This document shows, one piece after another, positions 32,442 to 40,984 of a stretch of 64,000 nt of DNA. The stretch is from Marinobacterium ramblicola (GTDB lineage: Bacteria; Pseudomonadota; Gammaproteobacteria; Pseudomonadales; Balneatricaceae). A program made the translations under genes and the position numbers. The notes beneath the pieces were generated by a model, which was not told where the DNA came from, did no database searches, and saw only the letters and a list, made by a program, of their open reading frames with translations. The stretch's first letter is position 1; each line of letters begins with the position of its first letter. Location of the stretch: contig NZ_JAHREP010000008.1 of the NCBI RefSeq assembly GCF_019084545.1, positions 1 through 64,000 of the forward strand, in the 5' to 3' direction.

Positions 32442-33350
32442 ATGAATCTGAATGACCTCAGCCTGTTTATCCGCGTGGTTGAAACAGGCAGTTTCACCTC
32501 TGCGGCCGAAACCCTCAACGTACAGAAATCGACGATCAGTCGCCGTATCGCCCAGCTTGAGGACAGCCTCGGCACCCGGCTGATCCAGCGCACCACACGC
32601 AAACTCAAACTGACGCCGGAGGGGCGTGAACTGTTTGAGCGCAGTCGCGATCTGATCGACGAGTTGGAACGGGTCCGCGACGAGATCGCCGCCGACTCCA
32701 ATGAACTGCGCGGTCGACTGCGGATGACCATGCCAACCGAGCTCGGCATGTACCTGATGAGCGGTGTCATCGCCAGTTTCATGGAGCGCTACCCCGGCGT
32801 CGAGGTCGACGTGGAACTGAGCACCCGCGCCGTGGATCTGGTCGAGGAGGGGATGGATCTGGCCCTGCGGCTCGGCCCCCTGCCCGATTCATCGATGATC
32901 GCGCGTAAGGTGGCAACGCTGAACCGGGCGGTCTATGCCAGCCCCGAGTATCTGCGCAAGCACGGTACCCCCGAAAGCCCGGATGATCTCGCCCGGCATC
33001 AGTGCATTACGCTGGTCAAACCCTTCGATGCCTGGCGATTCATCAACTGGAATGACGGCGAGCCGGTCAGTTTCGGCGGCCAGCTGCGCACCAACAGCAT
33101 CAGTTTTGCTCGGGAGATGGGGCTACAGGGAGTCGGTATCATCCGTATGGCCCATGTGATAGTGGATGAGCTGGTCGAGCAGGGGGAACTGGTGGAGATA
33201 CTGAAGGAGTTCCCGATGGCGCCGACGGAGATCAATGCCATCTACACCAGCCGCCGCAACCTGACACCCCGAGTGCGTGCGTTTCTCGACCATATGATGG
33301 AGCGACTCCAGGCGCACCCCTGGATCTCCGACTGCGCCAGCCTGAGCTGA
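32442..33350 (+). CDS. LysR-family transcriptional regulator
   Basis: A winged helix-turn-helix occupies residues 1-60 (LSLFIRVVETGSFTSAAETL, STISRRIAQLEDSLGTRLIQR), followed by an LTTR effector-binding domain. I preferred the ATG at 32442 because it gives the usual N-terminus MNLNDLSLF. An ATG at 32424 adds six residues, and neither has a strong ribosome site. The length is 302 residues. It does not sit divergently from an obvious target, so its regulon is unclear. Confidence 0.9.
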   Translation: MNLNDLSLFIRVVETGSFTSAAETLNVQKSTISRRIAQLEDSLGTRLIQRTTRKLKLTPEGRELFERSRDLIDELERVRDEIAADSNELRGRLRMTMPTELGMYLMSGVIASFMERYPGVEVDVELSTRAVDLVEEGMDLALRLGPLPDSSMIARKVATLNRAVYASPEYLRKHGTPESPDDLARHQCITLVKPFDAWRFINWNDGEPVSFGGQLRTNSISFAREMGLQGVGIIRMAHVIVDELVEQGELVEILKEFPMAPTEINAIYTSRRNLTPRVRAFLDHMMERLQAHPWISDCASLS

Positions 33351-33360
33351 GTTCGCGGGT

Positions 33361-35364
33361 TTAGCCGCTTGCCGCGGTGCTCGGTTTACGCCGGCGCCGC
33401 GGCGTAGCCGACTTACTTTTTCCCGCGCTGACACCCGGCTTTGCCGCAGCGGCGCCCTTGCCGCCGCGTCCCGAGGTTCGTCGGCGCGCACCACCGCCGC
33501 GCCGACGCTTTGGCGCATCGACACCGCGCAGACTCTCCGGCGCCGTAGCGCCGAGCTGCCCGATCAGCTCGGTGAGCGAGCCCTGAAGCGCCTCCATGAA
33601 CTGCTCATAACGCCCCTCTCGACGCGCCATCGCATCGAGCGAGGATTCCCAGTGCGCGGTCAGGTCCGGTTTCTGCACCTGCTCCGGCAGCGCATCGATC
33701 AGTCCCCGCCCCGCCGGCGATGAGTGGATACTCTTACCCTGTCGCTGCAGGTAACCACGGGTCACCAGCAGTTCGATGATGCCGGCCCGGGTCGCCTCCG
33801 TACCCAGGCCATCGGTATCCCGGAGCACTTTGCGCAGCGCCGGATCGCTGACAAAACGGGCGATGCCGGTCATCGCCGCCAGCAGAGTGGCATCGGTGAA
33901 CGCCTTGGGTGGCTGGGTCTGCTTCTCCTGCACCTCGCCGCGTTTGCAGCTCAACCTGTCGCCTACTGCCAATAGCGGAAGCTCAGGTGCTTCATCCGCG
34001 GTTTTCCCCAGCAGTGCCCGCCAGCCCGGATCCTCCGTTTGTCGTGCGCGGGCGATAAACAGCCCACCCTCGATACGCAGCTTCAGCTCGGTATCGTTAT
34101 AGCGCCACGCGGGATAGAACTGCATCAGGTACTGCCGGGCGATCAGCTCATATACCTTCGCTTCATGAGCGCTCAGTGAGCCCTCCCGCGCACTCTTGGC
34201 GGTGGGGATAATGGCATGGTGCGCCTCGACCTTGGCGTCGTTCCAGGCACGGCCTTTGATGCCAATATCAGCGCCGGATGCAGCCTGCGCCAGAGCAGGC
34301 GCCGCCTGTTTGATCGCACCGATCACCGCGCTTGCCTCGCCGTGGTGCTCTTTCGGCAGATAGCGACAATCGGAGCGCGGATAGGTGATCAGCCGGTGCT
34401 TCTCATACAGCGACTGGCAGGCATCGAGCACCGCCTGGGCGCTCAACCCAAACGCCTTCGACGCATCGATCTGCAGCGACGACAGGTTATAGGGCAAGGG
34501 AGCCGGCTGCTGCGCTGGTTTGCGACTGGCCTCTTCGACCAGAGCGTCCTTGCCGCTGATCCGGTTGGCCACGTTCTGCGCCAGCTCGCGGCTGAGCACC
34601 CGCCCCTCCTCATCCTGCCAGCGGGTGCAGGCTTCGCTGGGTTGCCAACCTGCACTAAAGCGCTGCCCCTGCTCCGTCAGCAGATGGGCCAGCACCTCGT
34701 AGAAGGGCTTGCTGACGAACGCCTCGATCGCCCGATCCCGCTCGACCACCAGGCCCAGTACCGGGGTTTGTACCCGGCCCACCGAAAGCAGGCCGTCGAA
34801 GCCGACTCGCCGCCCCTGCAGGGTCAGCGCACGGGTCAGGTTGATACCGTAAAGCCAATCCGCCCGCGAGCGGGCCAGCGCCGATACCGACAGGGGGATA
34901 AACTCGCTGTTGGGCTTAAGCCGTTCCAGCGCACGTTTCACCGCCGAAGGGTTCAGGTCGGAGATCAACAGGCGTTGCATCGCCCGCCGCTTACCATCGG
35001 GCACGCCCAGGTATTCGATCACCTCATCCACCAGCAGCTGCCCTTCGCGGTCAGGGTCGCCGGCGTGGACCAGCTGATCCGCCTCGCGGGTCAGTTTACG
35101 CAGCGCCGTCAGTTGGCTGCGCACCTTCGGCCGGGGCTTGAGCTGCCACTTGTCCGGCACGATCGGCAGATGTTCGAAGCGCCACTGCTTGTAGGCCGGG
35201 TCATAGACCTCCGGCTCGGCCTGCTCAAGCAGGTGGCCGACGCACCAACTGACCAGATCGCCGTTGCCGCAGCGGATATAGCCCTCCTCCCGCTTTTGCG
35301 GGCCCGGCAGCACCGCCGCGATGGCTCGTGCCAGACTGGGTTTTTCAGCGATGTAGAGTTTCAT
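33361..35364 (-). CDS. topB: DNA topoisomerase III
   Basis: A type IA topoisomerase of 667 residues that decatenates single-stranded intermediates. The TOPRIM domain has Glu7 (IAEKPS) and the DPDREG motif with Asp103 and Asp105. The catalytic Tyr328 lies in RLITYPRSDCRYLP. The C-terminus (about 615-667) is a disordered Arg/Lys/Gly tail (RRRGGGARRRTSGRGGKG) likely to bind nucleic acid. The ATG at 35364 lies inside a decayed copy of a fructosamine-kinase 3' end, showing that topB once overlapped such a gene. Confidence 0.95.
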   Translation of the reverse strand: MKLYIAEKPSLARAIAAVLPGPQKREEGYIRCGNGDLVSWCVGHLLEQAEPEVYDPAYKQWRFEHLPIVPDKWQLKPRPKVRSQLTALRKLTREADQLVHAGDPDREGQLLVDEVIEYLGVPDGKRRAMQRLLISDLNPSAVKRALERLKPNSEFIPLSVSALARSRADWLYGINLTRALTLQGRRVGFDGLLSVGRVQTPVLGLVVERDRAIEAFVSKPFYEVLAHLLTEQGQRFSAGWQPSEACTRWQDEEGRVLSRELAQNVANRISGKDALVEEASRKPAQQPAPLPYNLSSLQIDASKAFGLSAQAVLDACQSLYEKHRLITYPRSDCRYLPKEHHGEASAVIGAIKQAAPALAQAASGADIGIKGRAWNDAKVEAHHAIIPTAKSAREGSLSAHEAKVYELIARQYLMQFYPAWRYNDTELKLRIEGGLFIARARQTEDPGWRALLGKTADEAPELPLLAVGDRLSCKRGEVQEKQTQPPKAFTDATLLAAMTGIARFVSDPALRKVLRDTDGLGTEATRAGIIELLVTRGYLQRQGKSIHSSPAGRGLIDALPEQVQKPDLTAHWESSLDAMARREGRYEQFMEALQGSLTELIGQLGATAPESLRGVDAPKRRRGGGARRRTSGRGGKGAAAAKPGVSAGKSKSATPRRRRKPSTAASG

Positions 35365-35431
35365 AGAGTGCGGCCATCCTCTATTCGCAACCGGACAGGT
35401 AGCCGCTAGCTAAGAGGTCGTAATGGTTCAG
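35345..35431 (-). pseudogene. Remnant of a fructosamine-kinase 3' end
   Basis: Read on the minus strand, these 29 codons align without gaps to the last 29 codons of the kinase gene at 40070-40849. By hand count about 69 of 87 bases match, including LNHY, GYLSGCE and a shared stop. One codon has become TAG. The topB start lies inside the remnant in another frame. Confidence 0.85.
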
Positions 35432-35451
35432 CAGTGACATGTTTCGCTCAT

Positions 35452-37776
35452 TCAAGCCTGTTGGCTGGAGTTGAGCATCGATTTTAACAGCTTATCGAAC
35501 TCAACGGCGGCTACCGGTCGGCTGAATAGGTACCCCTGCGCCTTGTCGCAGCCGTACTGAAGCAGCAATGCCTTCTGGCTGTCGGTCTCTACCCCCTCTG
35601 CAATCAGATCCAGCTTCAGTTTGGCGGCGAGTGCCGCTATCGCTTCGATGATCGCCACGTCATCCGGATCCATGACCGCGTTGCGCACGAAGGACTGATC
35701 GATCTTGAGCCGGGTAATCGGCAACCGCTTGAGATAGGCCAGCGATGAATAGCCGGTACCGAAGTCATCGATCGCCAGGCTAATTCCCATGGCGCGCAGC
35801 CGTTTCAATGTCGGAATAGTGCCGGTCGGGTCGCGCATGATGAAATTCTCGGTCACCTCAAGCTCGAGCCATTGCGGCAGGCAGCCGGTCTGCGCCAGAA
35901 TCTCCTCAACGTTGCCGACCAGCTCCGGATCGAGAATCTATGGCCCCGCGAGGTTGACCGATACCCGTCCCGGCTTATAGCCCAGACGATACCAATACGC
36001 CTGTCGGGAACAGGCTTCGCGCATAACATACTGGCCGATATCGACGATCAGGCGCGACTCCTCGGCAACGGGGATAAATGCGCCGGGCATTACCAGCCCG
36101 CGCTCAGGATGTTGCCAGCGCACCAGCGCCTCGCTGCCGATCAGACTGTTGCTGCGCATGTCGATCTGGGGTTGGTAATGGACCACCAGCTCCCCTCGCT
36201 CCAGCGCCTTGCGCAATCCCGCCTCGGTTTCCATGCGGGCAAACGCCATTTCGCCCATCTGCGCGTCATAATAGCGATACTGTCCACCGCCTGCATTCTT
36301 GGCACGATACATGGCGATGTCGGCATTGCGTACCAGTGTTTCGGCATCCTGCCCATCCCGGGGAAAGACGGTAACGCCGATGCTCGCACTGACATCGAGA
36401 TCATGCTCGCCCATGCGTACCGGCTGGGACAGGGTGACAACGAAGCGTTTCACCAGACTCAGGGCGTCGTCGGCATCCTTGCCGGCTGCGGTAATCAGAA
36501 TGAACTCATCGCCACCGTGACGGAACAGATCATCCTCCTCTCCGATCTCCAACAGCAGACGCTGCGCCACGGTACGAAGGACAAGATCGCCGGTCGGATG
36601 ACCAAGGCTGTCATTGATCAGCTTGAAGCGATCCAGATCGATAAACACGACACAGAAGCCGAGCGATGATGGGGTGTTGCAGACAATTTTTTCTCGCAAT
36701 CGATGTTCGAAGTTCGAGCGGTTAGGCAACCCGGTAAGTGCATCGTGATTGGCCTCGTAACGGAAACTATCACGCTGCTTCTCTAGTTCGAATTGGGCAT
36801 TCCTGAGTGCCGCCGTACGCTGGTCGAAAGCAGCGGCGAGCAGTTCCAGCTCGTCCCCAGTTCCCAAAGGGCTGCACGTGGGTTCGGCAACATCTCTTAC
36901 CCGCTCGCACAGCTCGAGGACCGGCCGGGCGATCCCCTGGCCTATTCCCGCCGCCAACATCGCCGATGCCAGCGTCAACACCAGGCTTATACCGACGAAG
37001 CGCGACAGGGTTTCCATCACGATGGTATCGACCTGGCTTTTGGGTACCCCGGTTTCGATCTCGAATTCGAGCTGTCTTAACAGCGGCGTACGTTCGTCTG
37101 GCCTCGCACTCAGGCTGACGTACTCGACATCGTCGTTATGGTTGATGCTGAGCAGCTGTGCGCCAGCGGCAAGGATCGACAGCGATGAGGTCTCGTCACG
37201 CACGGCATGGCGCCCGACCAGCTTGGCGAGATCGAAACCAACCACCAGGGCGCCCTGGGTTGTGTTGTAGTAACTGATCGGTGCGATGATCAGCAGCTGC
37301 CGCGATGTCGCATCGGTATAGAGCGCGGTGTTGCCCATCGCCAGCGCAGCCCGCAGCTCCGGCGAGTGGTTGAACTCCGGGCGCCACTCCTGCGCCTGAT
37401 ACACAGGTGCACCGTCGTAGTCGAGCAGGTCGAAAGTACTCATCGAGGTGCCTTCGGCGAAATTCTCCACCAGCTTGGGGAGATCCTCCTCACGCGCACG
37501 CGCATCGACGAGCCCGTTGATCATAAAGGGATTATCGGCAAGCCGGCGAGTGGCCTCGACCAGGTAGGCGATACGATTCTCCAACTGAATCTGCGATGAG
37601 CGCGCCGATTCCGCCAGCATCAACTGGGCCTGACGTGTCAGTTCGTGGCTCATCACATACACTACCGCAAGGGTGATAACGGCCATCGCCAACGCAACGA
37701 AGCCGGCCACCTTGAACACCAGGCGGCGTCTGAGGTTTCTGGTTTCGAAAAACTTGCCGAGATTCACCCTGTTCAC
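35452..37776 (-). pseudogene. Cache-HAMP-GGDEF-EAL protein interrupted by one amber codon
   Basis: The intact frame would encode 774 residues. It has a membrane helix at about 22-42, a periplasmic Cache-like sensor, a second helix and HAMP at about 250-310, a GGDEF domain with the intact motif HGGDEF, and an EAL domain with GSEALVRW. A single TAG at 35940-35938 (codon 613) follows VSVNLAGP inside the EAL domain. The frame then continues perfectly with ILDPELVGN and [10 protein letters not shown]. The cut product would keep a possible diguanylate cyclase but lose the phosphodiesterase. The GTG start overlaps the upstream double-binding-protein gene as GTGA. A sequencing error would also explain the stop. 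Confidence 0.88.
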
Positions 37777-39926
37777 CGCTGCTCCTTCACTGAGTGGGGC
37801 CTTGCGCCCTCACACACCCTGTCCGCATGACGATAGTCCGCCACATCCAGAGCGCTATGGTTCCGCTCGGTAAAAGCGGGATCGTACCTGCGAATCACCC
37901 CCTCAAACCGCCCCGGCCGCTCAAGCTGCCGTTTTACCTCAACCCTTACCGGCAGGTCCGAAACCGAACTCCGATCCGCCGCCAGGATAGCGGTCGCCAG
38001 CAATCCAGTGCTGTCGTAGCCCTGTCTGAGCGCAGACGGTATCTTCGGCGAACTCCCATATCGAGCCTCGTAACGCCGAGACAGCTCAGTATAGGAGGAT
38101 TCCCGCACGGCCGACCCCACACAGATCACGGAATGAGTGGTTTGCAGAACACCCCCCAGCACCGACACCAGGGTGCACTCAGGACATGCGGCGGCCAACG
38201 CATCGACCACAGCTTCCTGCTCTCGGTCGCGTAGCGCCAGAACGAGGGTGCCCGGCTCGGTTCCAATAAGCTTAAACTCGGTCATGTCGAGCGTGTGCAT
38301 TCCCGGATTGACTCTGAGCACTGCGCTCGGAGAACGCCCGGCAGCCAACAACTCCTGTGTCAACCACTCGGCGAGATCATCACCCCAGGCACTGTTTTCC
38401 ACCACCAGCAACGGTGGTCTCCCGCCAACTTCAGAGTCTAGTCTGGCGATATAGCGGGCCAATTCGTCATTCTGCAGCGTAACGCCGAACAGGTAGGGCT
38501 TTGTAACCGCATCGAGCTGCCCGCTCTCCATCAACCAGGGCGAGATCATGACCAGAGTGCGCCGGTTGAGTGTGTCGATCTGCGCGTTCAATATTGCAGC
38601 CCCCACTCCGCCGATAACGCCCATCACCCTGGGATCATCCGCCAGTGCCTCGATATTGCGCTCGGCGCGGCTGGGCTGTCCGTTGTTGTTCAGCACGGTC
38701 AGGCCAAGGTGCAGCCCTAGCCCGTTGTCGGCGAGTTTCTCCAATGCCAACTGTGCGCCCCGCTTCACCTCCAGTCCCACCTCGCTGTTGGTCGGCGTCA
38801 GATCGACATCAACACCGATCAGATAACGTGCATTCTCGCGGTAACGCTGTTGAAGATACTGGTCGCTCAGGGCGATGAGGTCCGCCCCTAGCGTCGTCTC
38901 GAATCGATCCACCAGCGGCCGCAGTCGCCGGCGGAACAGCTCGCGCTGCTGCGCGCCCAGAGAGTGTACGGTTACCCCGGCCGCTTCAATTTCGGACAGC
39001 AGCTGTGCCTCCCGGCGCTTGATCTCGTCACGCTCCCAACCATTCAACTCTCGGGCGGAATCGATCACCAGATGTTTCAATGTCGCGGGCAAGCGGGAAA
39101 AACTGGTCTCGCTGGCCGATAACACATAGGCCAGGTAGGCATGGGAGGAGAGCATCAGGTCGGACTGAACCTGGTAGATCCCCATCGAGTGGATCGCCGC
39201 CAGGGGGTTCTCCTGACCATCCACGACTCCATCCATAAGCGCCTGTCGCACCTGATGGAAATCGATCGCAACCGGTTCCGCACCCAGCAGCGAAAATTGC
39301 TGCTGCAACAACCGACTTTTCATGATCCTGATATGCAGCGCCCGGAAATCATCCGGTTCGAGCAGTGGCCTGTTCGCCGTAAAATGCTTGAAACCGTTGC
39401 CCCAAAAAGTGATGCCGACCAGACCGACACGACTCATCTTGTCCAGCAGCATCCGTCCCGGCTCGCCGTCGAGCAGGGTATACAGGTCATTGGGGGTGGG
39501 AAAGTAGAACGGAAGATCGGCGTACTGCATCTCGGGAATGGCGACGCTGAGTTTGGCCGAGGGCGTCAGTATCAGGTCCAGTTCGCCGCGGCGTGCCATC
39601 TCGACCATCTGGTGGTCGTTCCCCAGCTGTTGATCCGGGTAGACCTCGACCTCAATGCGTCCCTGGCTGCGCTGCGCCAACAACCGGGCGAATCGCCGGG
39701 CCGCGTCGTCCATCGCGCTACCCACCGGCATGTTGTGCCCCAGCCGCAAGCTGAACCTCTGAACCTGATTGAGCGATGCCGAGTCGACATCCACTCTGTC
39801 CATCGAGCCGGTCGGCGGCCAGAAGATCAGCAAGCCGAGCACACACAACATCAGCAGGACAACCATGGTCATCCGGACCGAGCCCCGTTCACGCCACGGG
39901 TCGGCACTCCCTACCGATTTAATCAT
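37773..39926 (-). CDS. Membrane-anchored fusion of DctP (TRAP) and LivJ-type (ABC) binding domains
   Basis: A protein of 717 residues. One membrane helix (about 19-37) anchors two periplasmic binding folds. Residues about 56-345 are DctP-like: the conserved Arg is in DFRALHIRIMKS, and GVVDGQENPLAAIHSMGIY and SSHAYLAYVLSAS are typical. Residues about 365-690 are a type I ABC binding protein of the Peripla_BP_6 class: LTPTNSEVGLEVKRGAQLALE, GVIGGVGAAILNAQID and RQGYDSTGLLATAIL. No TRAP or ABC permease is nearby. It overlaps the GGDEF-EAL gene by four bases, so the natural reading is a ligand receptor for that signalling protein rather than a transporter. Confidence 0.87.
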   Translation of the reverse strand: MIKSVGSADPWRERGSVRMTMVVLLMLCVLGLLIFWPPTGSMDRVDVDSASLNQVQRFSLRLGHNMPVGSAMDDAARRFARLLAQRSQGRIEVEVYPDQQLGNDHQMVEMARRGELDLILTPSAKLSVAIPEMQYADLPFYFPTPNDLYTLLDGEPGRMLLDKMSRVGLVGITFWGNGFKHFTANRPLLEPDDFRALHIRIMKSRLLQQQFSLLGAEPVAIDFHQVRQALMDGVVDGQENPLAAIHSMGIYQVQSDLMLSSHAYLAYVLSASETSFSRLPATLKHLVIDSARELNGWERDEIKRREAQLLSEIEAAGVTVHSLGAQQRELFRRRLRPLVDRFETTLGADLIALSDQYLQQRYRENARYLIGVDVDLTPTNSEVGLEVKRGAQLALEKLADNGLGLHLGLTVLNNNGQPSRAERNIEALADDPRVMGVIGGVGAAILNAQIDTLNRRTLVMISPWLMESGQLDAVTKPYLFGVTLQNDELARYIARLDSEVGGRPPLLVVENSAWGDDLAEWLTQELLAAGRSPSAVLRVNPGMHTLDMTEFKLIGTEPGTLVLALRDREQEAVVDALAAACPECTLVSVLGGVLQTTHSVICVGSAVRESSYTELSRRYEARYGSSPKIPSALRQGYDSTGLLATAILAADRSSVSDLPVRVEVKRQLERPGRFEGVIRRYDPAFTERNHSALDVADYRHADRVCEGARPHSVKEQR

Positions 39927-40051
39927 CCGAGCCTGCCTTGGGGTCGACCTGACCGATAGAAACCCTAATTAATTTAAGAGAAATATATACCACCTCGAAA
40001 CCGCGCCGACAAAGCTCAATTTCGGCAGTATGCGCAACCGATCAGGTCGAA

Positions 40052-40089
40052 GCGAGCCAGGCTGTTTTTTCAGCGATATAGCGTTTCAT
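40052..40089 (-). pseudogene. Remnant of a topB 5' end
   Basis: On the minus strand an ATG at 40089 opens MKRYIAEK, matching MKLYIAEK of topB, and similarity continues for about 14 bases with one missing base. It overlaps the 3' end of the fructosamine-kinase gene exactly as the real topB start overlaps the kinase remnant at 35345-35431. Confidence 0.75.
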
Positions 40090-40849
40090 CAAGAGCGGAT
40101 ACCCCCTCTTCGCAACCGGACAGGTAACTGCCGTCGAAGAGGTTGTAGTGGTTCAGATAGTGGTACAGGTTGTAGATACGGCGTTTGAGCGGATACTCCG
40201 GCGATCGCGGGCGCAGCGCTTCGTACGCGGCGTAAAAAGCGGGCGAGAAGCCGCCGAACATCTCCGTCATCGCCAGATCGATCTCGGCATCGCCGAAATA
40301 GACCGCCGGATCGATCAACCAGACATCCTGCCGGTCGAACAGCACATTGCCGGACCAGAGATCGCCATGGAGCAGCGATGGTATTTGCACGCCGCGGTTA
40401 AGGAAGGCGATCAGACTGTCACGGCAGCGCTTGAAGTGGGTATCGTAACGGTGCCGCACCTCGCTGGATTCGATCCGCGCGATCTGAAACGCGAGCCGCC
40501 GGTCGGCGAAGAACTCGCCCCAGTTATCGCTCCAGCCGTTGCGCTGAGGCGAAAGGCCGATGTAGTTGTCCCGCTCCAGACCGTAGGCCTGACCCGGTTG
40601 GCTATGCAGCCGCGCCAATCCTTCACCAAGACTGCGCATCTGCTCTCTGCTCGCTGGATGCATCTCGATACGCTCCAGCTCAAGTCGATCCCTGTCGACA
40701 CGGATCCGCGTGGGGATCTGCGGCACGGTGATGCCGGCACTGCTCAGTGCACGTTCAAGCAGGAATAGCCCCTCTGCTTCACGTAACAGGCGATCGGATC
40801 CCGGCTCAGGGTTCTGTTTCACAAAGCTCTGCATCGTCGATAGACGCAC
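40070..40849 (-). CDS. Fructosamine-kinase-family protein, short at the N-terminus
   Basis: The catalytic block LLHGDLWSGNVLFD and the metal motif LIDPAVYFGDAEIDLAM are intact, as is the C-terminal YHYLNHYNLFDGSYLSG. Family members phosphorylate ketoamine (glycated) lysines for deglycation. At 259 residues it starts close to FVKQNPEPGS. The first 30 or so residues seen in E. coli YniA, which form the ATP-binding glycine-loop strands, are missing, and an in-frame TGA lies nine bases before the GTG start. It may be impaired. An ATG at 40834 is an alternative start. Confidence 0.82.
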   Translation of the reverse strand: MRLSTMQSFVKQNPEPGSDRLLREAEGLFLLERALSSAGITVPQIPTRIRVDRDRLELERIEMHPASREQMRSLGEGLARLHSQPGQAYGLERDNYIGLSPQRNGWSDNWGEFFADRRLAFQIARIESSEVRHRYDTHFKRCRDSLIAFLNRGVQIPSLLHGDLWSGNVLFDRQDVWLIDPAVYFGDAEIDLAMTEMFGGFSPAFYAAYEALRPRSPEYPLKRRIYNLYHYLNHYNLFDGSYLSGCEEGVSALDETLYR

Positions 40850-40984
40850 GGCTGATCACACATTGGTTTCCGCAGCCTGGCACGCTGCGACTCTCAAACA
40901 GCCCCTCATTCTAACAACATATGGAACGGCAGTGGCCAAACGGCTGTACAGGTGCGCGTTCTGTGCAGAGAGTCTCGGTCCGAC

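Noticed and set aside
32400-32460. Similarity of the LysR upstream sequence (reverse strand) to the IS-end-like motif at 61370
   Set aside because: Only about 18 bases agree and the LysR copy overlaps its normal start codons; chance is a sufficient explanation.
34216-35409. A 397-codon plus-strand frame opposite topB
   Set aside because: It arises from GC-rich codon bias of topB; no domain or start signal supports it.
35938-35940. Amber codon read as pyrrolysine or other recoding
   Set aside because: The flanking protein is a common GGDEF-EAL type, no pyl genes are visible and a CAG to TAG change explains it simply.
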